DNA of 64,000 bases from Microbacteriaceae bacterium. Lineage in GTDB: Bacteria; Actinomycetota; Actinomycetes; Actinomycetales; Microbacteriaceae. The notes beneath the pieces were generated by a model. That model did not search any database. It saw only the letters and a list, made by a program, of their open reading frames with translations, and had not been told where the DNA came from. The position numbers and the translations under genes were made by a program. Position 1 is the stretch's first letter; each line of letters starts with the position of its first letter. Shown one piece after another: positions 19,142 to 26,712 of this stretch. The stretch covers positions 62,001 to 126,000 of the forward strand of contig JACMPQ010000050.1 of assembly GCA_014377425.1 (NCBI GenBank). The letters run 5' to 3'.

Positions 19142-20166
19142 CGATCCCGCACCGCCAACACCAGATCCGGCTGGTCGGCGAACACCCCGTCGACGCCTGC
19201 GTTGAGCAACTGCCCGAACTCGCGCGCCCACTCGCCGTACTGCCCGTTCGCGCCGCGCGGGCCGCGCTGACCCGAGGCCCCAGCATCCGCTGCTCCGCTA
19301 CTCGAGCGGTTCTGTGCAAATAGGTACGCGTTTTCGGCTCTAAGCGTCCAGCAGAACACCGTAAGGCCTGCGGCATGAGCTCGGGAAACCAGGTTGGTTG
19401 CGACGAGCGTGCCGGCGGCATCCGGTTGCAGGATCAGATCTTTGTCGACGCTGATGCCCGCGATTCCGGAGTCGGCGAGCGCCGTCAGCCCCGCGTTGGT
19501 AAGGGTGTCGGCGTAGGGCAGATTCGGCGCATCGACCGGAGCGCCGGAGGCTTCGAGCAGGTAGATGGCGGGGGCGGTGACTCCGGCCGCACGCGCCGCC
19601 CTAAGCGCCGACAGCTCGAAGCTCTCGACGGTGAGGCGCGGGTCCTCCGTCCAGCCGGCCTCGGCAAGCTCCGCCGCGAACAGTCGCGGCAGATCGAACC
19701 CGAATGATCGAAAGTAGGCCACGTGCTTCAGTTCGGCGACCAGTCGCACGGGGCGCTCGGCGGCATCGAGCAACGCCAATAGATCGCTGAAACGCAGCAT
19801 CGGATACCACCCGTCAAACGCCGCGCACCGTGCGCGTAACGACGGAAGCGGTTCGATCGCGCGCAGGGTCGCAAGCTCCGCCCAGCTGAAGTCTTCGGTG
19901 AACCAACCGGTGAGCGCGTGCCCATCAACGGCCTTGGTGGTGCGCCGGCTCTCGAATTCGGGGCGATGCTCGACATCCGTGGTCGTGGAAATGTCGTTTT
20001 CGTGCCGGATCACGAGCACCCCGTCTCGGGAGAGAACGAGGTCGGGCTCCACGGCATCTGCCCCGAGCGCGATGCCCAACAGAAATGCCGCGGCGGTGTG
20101 TTCGGGGCGGTAGCCGCTGGCACCGCGGTGGGCGATCACGAGGGCGGTAGAGGCAGTCACCCCCAC
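19138..20166 (-). CDS. Glycerophosphodiester phosphodiesterase
   Basis: A 342-residue GDPD-family enzyme that hydrolyses glycerophosphodiesters to glycerol-3-phosphate and an alcohol. The TIM-barrel signature is present: VIAHRGASGYRPEHT at residues about 10-24 (catalytic HR and E), then GADAVEPDLVLSRDGVLVIRH with the metal-binding E-D and the catalytic histidine. C-terminal ISVDKDLI and VFCWTLRAEN (W-T-x-x motif) complete the barrel. There is no obvious signal peptide, so it is probably cytoplasmic, in contrast to secreted homologues. A low-complexity Ser/Gly insertion lies near residues 290-310. The start could be the GTG at 20166 or the one at 20160. Confidence 0.92.
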   Translation of the reverse strand: MGVTASTALVIAHRGASGYRPEHTAAAFLLGIALGADAVEPDLVLSRDGVLVIRHENDISTTTDVEHRPEFESRRTTKAVDGHALTGWFTEDFSWAELATLRAIEPLPSLRARCAAFDGWYPMLRFSDLLALLDAAERPVRLVAELKHVAYFRSFGFDLPRLFAAELAEAGWTEDPRLTVESFELSALRAARAAGVTAPAIYLLEASGAPVDAPNLPYADTLTNAGLTALADSGIAGISVDKDLILQPDAAGTLVATNLVSRAHAAGLTVFCWTLRAENAYLFAQNRSSSGAADAGASGQRGPRGANGQYGEWAREFGQLLNAGVDGVFADQPDLVLAVRDR

Positions 20167-20463
20167 AGGCTAGCGAACGCGAATTACGGGTCGGGGGCGT
20201 CGCAACGTGTCGCCGGACCGAGTCGCCGCCGAAGACCCCGTCTCACAACCGAGGCACCACGAAGACCTCACCTCGCAACCGAGGCGCTGCCTACGGTGCC
20301 AGCACCGGAAGCTGCAGGCAGGAGGCACGGTCGGCCTCACCACTGAACCACACCGGATTCGCCAGCTAGCAGTGTTCGCTCCAGGCACCCGTCGCTGGCC
20401 CAGCGAATCGTTACTCGAGCCCCGTAATATAGACAGACGTTCGTTCATATGAAAGAGGAAACG

Positions 20464-21282
20464 ATGGCTTCATCCAATCCCGTCTTCAACAACTCCCCGG
20501 CCTTCTCGGAGCGCCCGGGCAAGGCTACGGAAATCTACCGGCCCACACCGAACCTCAGCGCTGATCAGCTTTCCGAGCTGTACAACCGCCCGGCGGCCAC
20601 CTCCACCGATACCGACCGCATGACCTACGAAGACACGATCGTGAAGACCGTTATTTCGTTCGTCATTTTGCTCGTCGGCGCCGGAGTCGGCTGGTTCATT
20701 CCCGTCCTTGCGCTGCCCGCCGCGCTGATCGGATTTGTTCTCGCACTGGTGAACATCTTCAAGAAGAAGCCATCCGCGGGTCTCGTCTTGGCCTATGCCG
20801 CAGTGGAAGGCATCTTCGTCGGTGGCATCACGGTGTTCTTCGAATCCCGCTACCCGGGAATTGCCGTGCAGGCCGTTATGGGAACGTTCGTGGTGGTTGG
20901 TGTGACCCTCGCACTGTTCGCCAGCGGCAAGATTCGCGCGTCGAAGAAGGCCACCAAAATCTTCCTTATCGCCATGGTGGGCTACCTGGTGTTCTCGGTG
21001 CTGAACCTGGTGCTGTCGCTGACCGGAGTCATCAAAACCGAAAATGGCCTTCGCGGCATTGACATCCCCGGAACCAATATTCCGCTCGGCGCAGTCATCG
21101 GCATTCTCGTGATTGTTATGGCCGCGTACTCGCTGGTGCTGGACTTCGATAGCATCCAGCGCGGTGTCCAGCGGGGCGCCCCACGCGTCTACGCCTGGGC
21201 TGGCGCATTCGGCATCATGGTCACCGTGGTTTGGCTCTATCTCGAGATCCTGCGTCTGCTGTCAATTCTGCGCGGTCGCTAA
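20464..21282 (+). CDS. BAX inhibitor-1/YccA-family integral membrane protein
   Basis: A 272-residue protein from the ATG at 20464, preceded by GAGGAA; an upstream in-frame ATG (20449) would add five residues. A hydrophilic 70-residue N-terminus is followed by seven hydrophobic segments, ending with LDFDSIQRGVQRGAPRVYAWAGAFG, the DFD/IQ-x-G signature of the bacterial YetJ/YccA branch of the BAX-inhibitor-1 superfamily. YetJ in Bacillus subtilis is a pH-sensitive calcium leak channel; that role here is inference. A TAATAT box sits 34 bases before the start, but no matching -35 box was found. A strong hairpin begins 15 bases after the stop. Confidence 0.88.
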   Translation: MASSNPVFNNSPAFSERPGKATEIYRPTPNLSADQLSELYNRPAATSTDTDRMTYEDTIVKTVISFVILLVGAGVGWFIPVLALPAALIGFVLALVNIFKKKPSAGLVLAYAAVEGIFVGGITVFFESRYPGIAVQAVMGTFVVVGVTLALFASGKIRASKKATKIFLIAMVGYLVFSVLNLVLSLTGVIKTENGLRGIDIPGTNIPLGAVIGILVIVMAAYSLVLDFDSIQRGVQRGAPRVYAWAGAFGIMVTVVWLYLEILRLLSILRGR

Positions 21283-21297
21283 ACTCGGCTTCTAAAC

Positions 21298-21351
21298 GGT
21301 CTGCCTTCCGAGACGATGGCGGCAACACGTCTCATGCCCGGAAGGCAGACC
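21298..21351 (+). promoter_or_regulatory. Hairpin that encloses the ribosome-binding site of the 89-codon gene
   Basis: GGTCTGCCTTCCG (21298-21310) pairs perfectly with CGGAAGGCAGACC (21339-21351), 13 bp; AGACG and CGTCT inside can extend the stem with a bulge. The 3' arm contains GGAAGG, the only Shine-Dalgarno-like sequence for the ATG at 21356, so the folded RNA would hide it. It lacks a U-tract but could also end transcription of the BAX-inhibitor-like gene. Confidence 0.6.
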
Positions 21352-21355
21352 CTCA

Positions 21356-21625
21356 ATGATCACCCTCACCCAGGATTCCAGCGGCTTTGTTCGGATGAAT
21401 CGACATTTTCCGAACGCCGCCAGCATCGCCATCACATTCACGGATGGTTCGACCGCGGTTGTTTCCGGCCAGCGACTCAACGCCGTCTACGACCTTGCGC
21501 AGAACGAATTTCGCGCCACCAACGGCCTCGACGCCAAAGGGTTCTCCCGGACGCCGGCGAAAACCGTGCAGCCGAAGAACAAAATCGCGTTCGTTTCAGT
21601 GACCCCGGGGAAGTTCCAGAGTTGA
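21356..21625 (+). CDS. Small protein of unknown function
   Basis: An 89-residue protein not recognised as any family. It begins MITLTQDSSGFVRMNRHFPN and has a central FTDGSTAVVSGQRLNAVYDLAQNEF stretch with alternating hydrophobic residues that suggests a small beta-rich fold followed by a helix. No signal peptide or membrane segment. The ATG follows GGAAGG at 10 bases, but that sequence lies in the 3' arm of a 13-bp hairpin (21298-21351). It is located between the BAX-inhibitor-like gene and the second AraC-type regulator. Coding is supported by its start context and composition only. Confidence 0.55.
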   Translation: MITLTQDSSGFVRMNRHFPNAASIAITFTDGSTAVVSGQRLNAVYDLAQNEFRATNGLDAKGFSRTPAKTVQPKNKIAFVSVTPGKFQS

Positions 21626-21704
21626 GACTTTATCGGCCCAATTCGATTTGACTGCTGCAAGACTCGGGGCGCAAAATCAGTCTGATCCGGCGACGGAGGC
21701 GCAG

Positions 21705-21737
21705 ATGACGACACCGAGCGAGTCGCTTTTTGTCTGA
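21705..21737 (+). CDS. Possible 10-codon leader peptide overlapping the regulator start
   Basis: An ATG at 21705 has an excellent GGAGG five bases upstream (21695-21699) and reads MTTPSESLFV then TGA (21735-21737). The stop falls 3 bases beyond the TTG start of the AraC-type regulator (21730) in another frame, so the mini-ORF overlaps that start by 8 bases. Ribosomes finishing the mini-ORF could reinitiate on the weak TTG. The TTG has no ribosome-binding site of its own. Confidence 0.45.
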   Translation: MTTPSESLFV

Positions 21738-22683
21738 AAAATTCGATTCCCGCAGCCAGCCGCTCAACGATCGTTTAGAGTTTTGGACTCGAGCGGTCGC
21801 GACCCAATTTATGCCGATGAGCATTGATGTTCATCGCGGGTCGCCACTGAGAGCCCGGCTGACCCGGGCGACCGTGGGATCGGTGGTGGGCCTCACCGCC
21901 GTCGGACGAAACCATGTACACGTCCGCTCACGTCTCAATGTCGCCGCAGCAGACCCCGACACCCTCCAAGTTGCGATCTCTTCGTCTCCGGGGATTACCG
22001 TGATCGAACAGGATGGCCGCCAAGCCACGCTGGGCGTGGGAGAAATCCTGCTATTTGATAGCTCGCGCCCCTACCGACTCATCTCCGAAGATAACTTCGA
22101 TCTTCAGGTGTGGGCGCTTCCGAAGTCATTGCTACGCCTTACCAACCATCAGTCGCAGCAAATTACCGCCATGCCGCTAGTTGGGCGCAGCGGAATCGCG
22201 GGAATTGTTCATCAATTCCTTCAGAGCACAATGGTAAACAGTTCAGCACTCGAGTTGGATTCGCAGGCGGATGCCGTGGGTGAGCACTTAGTAAATCTGG
22301 TCGGCACTCTCATCCAGTCCGCCTTCGGCAAGATTATTGACACCCCAGACCCCTCGTCGCTGCTTCACGAGCGGGTGATGTTGTTCATGCAACAACATCA
22401 TGCGGACGCCACCCTCGACCCGGCCGCGATTGCGCGCGCGCATCACGTGTCTCTGCGAAAGCTGCATGCGGTGTTTACCGGGAACGAGTTGTCTGTCATG
22501 GGTTTGCTGCGTAGCCTGCGGCTCGCCTCCGCTTGTCGCGACCTGAATGACGCGCAGTTAGACCTCCTGACGATCGGTGACATCGCGGCCAGCCACGGCT
22601 TTCCATCTCTCGCTGGCTTCACCCGCGCCTATCAGATGGAGTTTGGAAAAAATCCCTCCCGCTACCGAAATATCTATCGCTAA
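21730..22683 (+). CDS. AraC-family-like transcriptional regulator (paralogue 2)
   Basis: A 317-residue regulator starting at TTG 21730. The start is supported by alignment with paralogue 1: MSEKFDSRSQPLNDRLEFW here against MSMRFETRTQPHGERLEYW there. The sensor domain (IEQDGRQ, LLFDSSRPYRL) is followed by the DNA-binding domain, with IARAHHVSLRKLHAVF in the first helix-turn-helix and IGDIAASHGFPSLAGFTRAYQ in the second, then FGKNPSRYR. Its upstream mini-ORF suggests translational control. Downstream lies a GAF protein in the same direction, about 200 bases away, which may or may not be a target. Confidence 0.85.
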   Translation: MSEKFDSRSQPLNDRLEFWTRAVATQFMPMSIDVHRGSPLRARLTRATVGSVVGLTAVGRNHVHVRSRLNVAAADPDTLQVAISSSPGITVIEQDGRQATLGVGEILLFDSSRPYRLISEDNFDLQVWALPKSLLRLTNHQSQQITAMPLVGRSGIAGIVHQFLQSTMVNSSALELDSQADAVGEHLVNLVGTLIQSAFGKIIDTPDPSSLLHERVMLFMQQHHADATLDPAAIARAHHVSLRKLHAVFTGNELSVMGLLRSLRLASACRDLNDAQLDLLTIGDIAASHGFPSLAGFTRAYQMEFGKNPSRYRNIYR

Positions 22684-22880
22684 ACAGCCCGGAACCTAAC
22701 CCGGCAAAATGTTGAGGAAATCACTTCGCGTGCAGCGGGGTGCGCACAGGGTGCGAAAACCGTAGCCGCTCCCGCGTCTGGGTCGCAGACTGGTGACAGT
22801 TCAACCGAGCGGGAAGCTTAACAGGGGCGCCGCTTGCCGGTTGGTCGCACCTGAGGAAAACCGAGCGATCAAGGGGAGCA

Positions 22881-23561
22881 ATGACTATTCGAAGCTCACT
22901 CCTCGCGTTGACCTCGCCGAGACCGCTGAGTCGGACTTCGCCAGCGGTCTCCCCAACACCGCTCCGCGATCTTCGCGTAGCTATATGCCCGACGGTGGAG
23001 CTGCGACGCCAGCGCGCGGTGACCGATTGCGGGCTTCTCGACACGCCTCGCGAATCGCGCTTCGACATCATCGTAGAGATGACGCGGGATCTGTTGGGCA
23101 CCCGGTCAGCGGCCTTCAGCCTCATCGATTCATCCCGCTCGTGGCGAAAATCACGCATTGAGGTAGCCGGCCAAGAAGTGAGCCGGGTCGACTCCCTCTG
23201 CTCTGCCGTACTGGAATATGCCGCCGCGGATGATGCCGCTGCGGTTCCCCGACGCCTTCTGGCGCCTGTTGTTGCCAAAGAGCCCGGGCTACCCTCCTCG
23301 AGAATGCTCGTCGTGCCGGATGCCCGCATCGACGATCGCTTCAGCCGTAATCCCCATGTGCGTGGCCCCGCGGGAATCGTTTCCTACGTGGGACTTCCAA
23401 TTCGCGCCGCCAACGGCGAGCGCATCGGCGTTCTCTGCGCGTTCGACTCACGTCCGCGCATCCTTAGCGAACTCTCCCGCGTTCTCCTCACGGAGTTGGG
23501 AGCGCTTTTGGAAATTGAGGTGCAGCGCACCGTTCAGCGCCGACATCGTCTCGGGGCATAG
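22881..23561 (+). CDS. GAF-domain sensor protein
   Basis: A 226-residue protein with AAGGGGAGC directly before the ATG. After a 40-residue variable N-terminus, a GAF domain runs from about residue 45 to 210: RAVTDCGLLDTPRESRFDIIV, FSLIDSSRSW, MLVVPDARIDDRFSRNPHV and VGLPIRAANGERIGVLCAFD are the successive hallmarks. Related GAF modules sense small molecules or redox state at the front of diguanylate cyclases or kinases, but here no output domain follows, so it would act by binding a partner or as a stand-alone sensor. The ligand is unknown. Confidence 0.85.
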   Translation: MTIRSSLLALTSPRPLSRTSPAVSPTPLRDLRVAICPTVELRRQRAVTDCGLLDTPRESRFDIIVEMTRDLLGTRSAAFSLIDSSRSWRKSRIEVAGQEVSRVDSLCSAVLEYAAADDAAAVPRRLLAPVVAKEPGLPSSRMLVVPDARIDDRFSRNPHVRGPAGIVSYVGLPIRAANGERIGVLCAFDSRPRILSELSRVLLTELGALLEIEVQRTVQRRHRLGA

Positions 23562-23753
23562 GGCGGCGTCAGCGTCAGCCAAATCAGGCCGTAGGAGAAA
23601 CACAAGCGCAATCTGAGTGTTGGCTGCACGAACAGTCAGCGCATGCAGACCGCTGTGCCCATCGTGCAGCACCAGCGAATTTTCAGGTCGCTCAGTTCAC
23701 GCTTGGGCAAGATCATGGGGGCGTGACATTCACCGGGGATGGGGTAACCGTTC

Positions 23754-24443
23754 GTGCTTAGGGTTATTGCAAGGGTTCTGAGATACTCGCGGGCCGATCG
23801 GCGACCACGGTCATTAGTTCGGTTTTTCCGAAATTGCGCAACGCTGACCGTTGCGACTACCGGTCTGATTTCCGTAATAGGTGCGGCCCTGGATGTCCCG
23901 GCTTGCGTTGCAGATGAAGGCAGTGAGACGGTTTTGGTCGCCGACTCCGGCATCGCCGCTGCTACGACTGCTACCACCACCCTCGCCACCGCGATTATGG
24001 ACGGTGGCTTGACCACCACGATGCCATCAGTCGCACTCCGTCCTCAGAAAGAGCTTGCCGGGTTCACCAGTTTTGCCGCGGAAGGGTCCCCCTGGATATT
24101 TCGCGACGCTCGTGGCACGGGCCGACCCTGGGCGCTCACTGTTTCCGCCACAAATTTCACCCGTCTCGCCAACCTAGACAATGACTCCTTCGCTGTCACC
24201 AGCATCCCGCGAAACGCCCTGCAGATAAGTCTGAGCGAAGTTTTGCCCGAAGCCGGAGCGGACATTGCACCCGATTCGGAAGTCGTGACTCTTTCCGACC
24301 AACAACAAACCCTCATTTCTGCGCGGGAACCGGCCAAGGGTAGCTACTCGGTCCGGCCCACGTTCACGATGCGAGTGATTTCAGAAATCGCTGCGCTGGT
24401 CGGCGATTCGTTCGCTTGCACGATCACCTACACGATCGGCTGA
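23754..24443 (+). CDS. Secreted WxL-like protein of unknown function
   Basis: A 229-residue protein starting at GTG 23754 after GGGGTAA. Residues about 25-50 are hydrophobic after a long Arg-rich start, reading as a signal peptide with likely cleavage near VPACVADEG. The mature part has a Thr/Ala-rich stretch and then a domain with RDARGTGRPWALTVSATNF around residues 116-135 and a final beta strand ending SFACTITYTIG. The RGTG-x-x-W pattern resembles the WxL cell-wall-binding domain of Gram-positive surface proteins, though only the first W motif is clear. An actinobacterial example facing the envelope is plausible; it stands alone between a GAF protein and a phosphorylase. Confidence 0.65.
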   Translation: MLRVIARVLRYSRADRRPRSLVRFFRNCATLTVATTGLISVIGAALDVPACVADEGSETVLVADSGIAAATTATTTLATAIMDGGLTTTMPSVALRPQKELAGFTSFAAEGSPWIFRDARGTGRPWALTVSATNFTRLANLDNDSFAVTSIPRNALQISLSEVLPEAGADIAPDSEVVTLSDQQQTLISAREPAKGSYSVRPTFTMRVISEIAALVGDSFACTITYTIG

Positions 24444-24532
24444 GGAGCGCGATCAACCAACCGGGGCGACGGGCATCCGCTCCGAAGCGCTCGGCGCAGC
24501 AAAAGTACCCTGTCCTCTGCCACAGTTCTGTA

Positions 24533-25546
24533 ATGAGTGTCACTCCTACAACTATCAGCCGCGCAGTTACGAGCACCGTAGCTGCCGCGGCGGCGGCAGC
24601 TACCATCCCAATAGCCACCTTGCCGGTGACGGCTACCATTGCCGTCATCGGCGGTTCCGGGCTATACCGCCTGTTCGACCCGAGCGACTCAGAGACCCAC
24701 CTCATTGCGACCCCCTACGGCGACGTGACCGTAACCGTGGGAAAGCTCGCAGGCAAACGGGTGGCGTTTTTGCCCCGGCACGGGGTGGGGCATTCCGTGG
24801 CTCCGCACCTAATCAACTATCGGGCCAACATTTGGGCGCTGGCCTCAATGGGGGTTCGGGTTATCGTCTCCAGCGCCGCTGTCGGCGGGGTGCACGAGAA
24901 TTATCCGCCCGGCACGCTCGTGCTCACCGACCAGTTCATCGATCGCACCCATTCTCGAGCCGACACCTTTTACGACCGTGGCTCTGTGCAGCACCTCGCC
25001 GCCGCCGACCCGTTCTGCCTGACACTGCTTCGCCTCGCCGCGACCGCGCTACAGGATGCCGCTGAACCCGTGGTGGTGGGCGGCACGGTGGTGGTGATCC
25101 AGGGTCCGCGCTTTTCGACCCGCGCCGAGTCGCTCTGGTTTCGGGCCGCCGGGGCGCACACCGTCAACATGACGCTCTACCCCGAGGTGCCACTGGCCGC
25201 AGAGCTCAACATCGGCACGGTGAACCTCTCGTTCGTCACCGACAGTGACGCCGGCCTTAGCCCCGCGGCAGCGGATGATCCGAGCCAAGACCTCAGCGGA
25301 GCCCTCGTGTTTCAGCGCCTCGCTGCCGCCCTGCCGCGAATCATTTCGGCCATCGAGACGATCGTGCGCACCATACCCGACGACTACGCCCCACGCGAGA
25401 ATATTGCCGCGGCGGCCGTGGCAGCGGTGCTGGCCCGTGCTGTGCAATCGAATGCGATGGCGGGTGTGATGGAAACTGAGTCGGAGGCCGATGCTGTACT
25501 GCCTGACGCCGGTGCGGATTCTTCCGCGATTGCCGGCGCACGATGA
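24533..25546 (+). CDS. S-methyl-5'-thioadenosine phosphorylase (MTAP/PNP family)
   Basis: About 337 residues. It phosphorolyses methylthioadenosine (a by-product of polyamine or autoinducer synthesis) to adenine and methylthioribose-1-phosphate, feeding methionine and adenine salvage. Family motifs are clear: IAVIGGSGLYRLFD, HGVGHSVAPHLINYRANIWAL, VSSAAVGGV, VVIQGPRFSTRAESL and NMTLYPEVPLAAEL. The ATG at 24533 gives an unusual 34-residue Ala/Thr-rich N-terminus before the conserved core; the alternative start GTG 24626 would leave four residues ahead of IAVIGGSG. The stop overlaps the next gene by ATGA. A closely similar pair, a phosphorylase beside a galE-like gene, is known in Mycobacterium tuberculosis (Rv0535/Rv0536). 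Confidence 0.9.
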   Translation: MSVTPTTISRAVTSTVAAAAAAATIPIATLPVTATIAVIGGSGLYRLFDPSDSETHLIATPYGDVTVTVGKLAGKRVAFLPRHGVGHSVAPHLINYRANIWALASMGVRVIVSSAAVGGVHENYPPGTLVLTDQFIDRTHSRADTFYDRGSVQHLAAADPFCLTLLRLAATALQDAAEPVVVGGTVVVIQGPRFSTRAESLWFRAAGAHTVNMTLYPEVPLAAELNIGTVNLSFVTDSDAGLSPAAADDPSQDLSGALVFQRLAAALPRIISAIETIVRTIPDDYAPRENIAAAAVAAVLARAVQSNAMAGVMETESEADAVLPDAGADSSAIAGAR

Positions 25547-26712
25547 GGCTCCTTGTGACCGGCGGTGCCGGGTTCATCGGCGGCGCGATTGTTGAGGCGG
25601 CCCTGGAGCGCGGCTGGGCGGTGCGGGTGCTCGACTCCCTACGCAGCGATGTGCACGGTGCCAGCGATTCGCACGGTTCTGAGACCGGTGCGGTGGACTC
25701 CACGACGGCCCCGTTTCGCGATTCGCGCGTCGAGTTTCAGCTCGGCGACGTGCGCGATGCGGCGGCGGTCACACGCGCCCTCGACGGAATCGACGTGGTC
25801 TGCCACCAGGCGGCAAAGGTCGGGCTCGGCGTCAACTTCTCCGACGCGCCCGACTACGTCTCGAGCAATGAACTCGGCACCGCAGTGCTGCTCGCCACGA
25901 TGGCTCAGCGCGGCATCCGGCGTCTGGTGATTGCGAGTTCGATGGTGGTTTACGGCGAGGGTAGCTACCGCTCGGCGACCGGCGTTACCCGCCCCGCCCC
26001 GCGACGCGTCTCCGACCTGGATGCCCGGCGCTTCGACCCGCTCGACGACGACGGCAACCCACTCACCCCCGAGCTGATCAGCGAAGATGCACTGCTCGAC
26101 CCCCGCAACGTCTACGCCGTCACGAAGCTCGCGCAGGAACACCTCGCCGCGGCCTGGGCACGCGCCACCGGAGGCACGGTGGTGGCACTGCGATACCACA
26201 ATGTCTACGGCCCGCGGATGCCACAAAATACGCCCTACGCCGGTGTCGCCTCGCTCTTCCGCTCGTCACTGGCACGGGGCGAGGCACCTCGCGTGTTCGA
26301 GGACGGCGCCCAGCGCCGCGACTTCGTGCACGTGAGCGACATCGCCTCGGCGAATCTCGCCGCCCTTGAGGCGACCGCGGATGCTTCGCATGACACGGGC
26401 GGCGCCAAGGTTACGGGTGGCTTCACGGCCACAGCCGGCGTCACAGTCGTCACACCGCCGTTTCGCGCCTTCAACGTGGGTAGCGGAACGGTGCACACGA
26501 TCGGCGAGATGGCAGCCCAACTCAGCAAGCACGCGAACGGCCTCGCGCCGATCATCACCGGCGAATACCGACTGGGAGACGTGCGGCACATCACCGCGTC
26601 TTCCGAACGGATAAAAAGAGAATTGGGCTGGGTTCCGCAGATCAGCTTCGAGGCGGGCATGAAAGAATTCGCTACCGCCCCGCTTCGTGCCGCGGTCGTT
26701 ACGCCCACTTAG
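25543..26712 (+). CDS. NAD-dependent epimerase/dehydratase (extended SDR)
   Basis: A 389-residue sugar-nucleotide-modifying type of short-chain dehydrogenase. VTGGAGFIGGAIVEAAL is the NAD-binding GxxGxxG loop, ASSMVVYGEGSY holds the catalytic serine region, and NVYAVTKLAQEHL gives the Y-x-x-x-K pair. RYHNVYGPRMPQNTPYAGV and the C-terminal substrate domain place it in the GalE-like/UDP-sugar epimerase group; the exact substrate is unknown. It is translationally coupled to the phosphorylase. Its stop overlaps the stop of the convergent membrane protein gene at 26709-26712. Confidence 0.9.
   Translation: MRLLVTGGAGFIGGAIVEAALERGWAVRVLDSLRSDVHGASDSHGSETGAVDSTTAPFRDSRVEFQLGDVRDAAAVTRALDGIDVVCHQAAKVGLGVNFSDAPDYVSSNELGTAVLLATMAQRGIRRLVIASSMVVYGEGSYRSATGVTRPAPRRVSDLDARRFDPLDDDGNPLTPELISEDALLDPRNVYAVTKLAQEHLAAAWARATGGTVVALRYHNVYGPRMPQNTPYAGVASLFRSSLARGEAPRVFEDGAQRRDFVHVSDIASANLAALEATADASHDTGGAKVTGGFTATAGVTVVTPPFRAFNVGSGTVHTIGEMAAQLSKHANGLAPIITGEYRLGDVRHITASSERIKRELGWVPQISFEAGMKEFATAPLRAAVVTPT

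Noticed and set aside
21705..21760. Programmed frameshift as the primary explanation of the regulator start
   Set aside because: The TTG start already gives an N-terminus matching the paralogue, so a frameshift is not needed. It stays only as an alternative.
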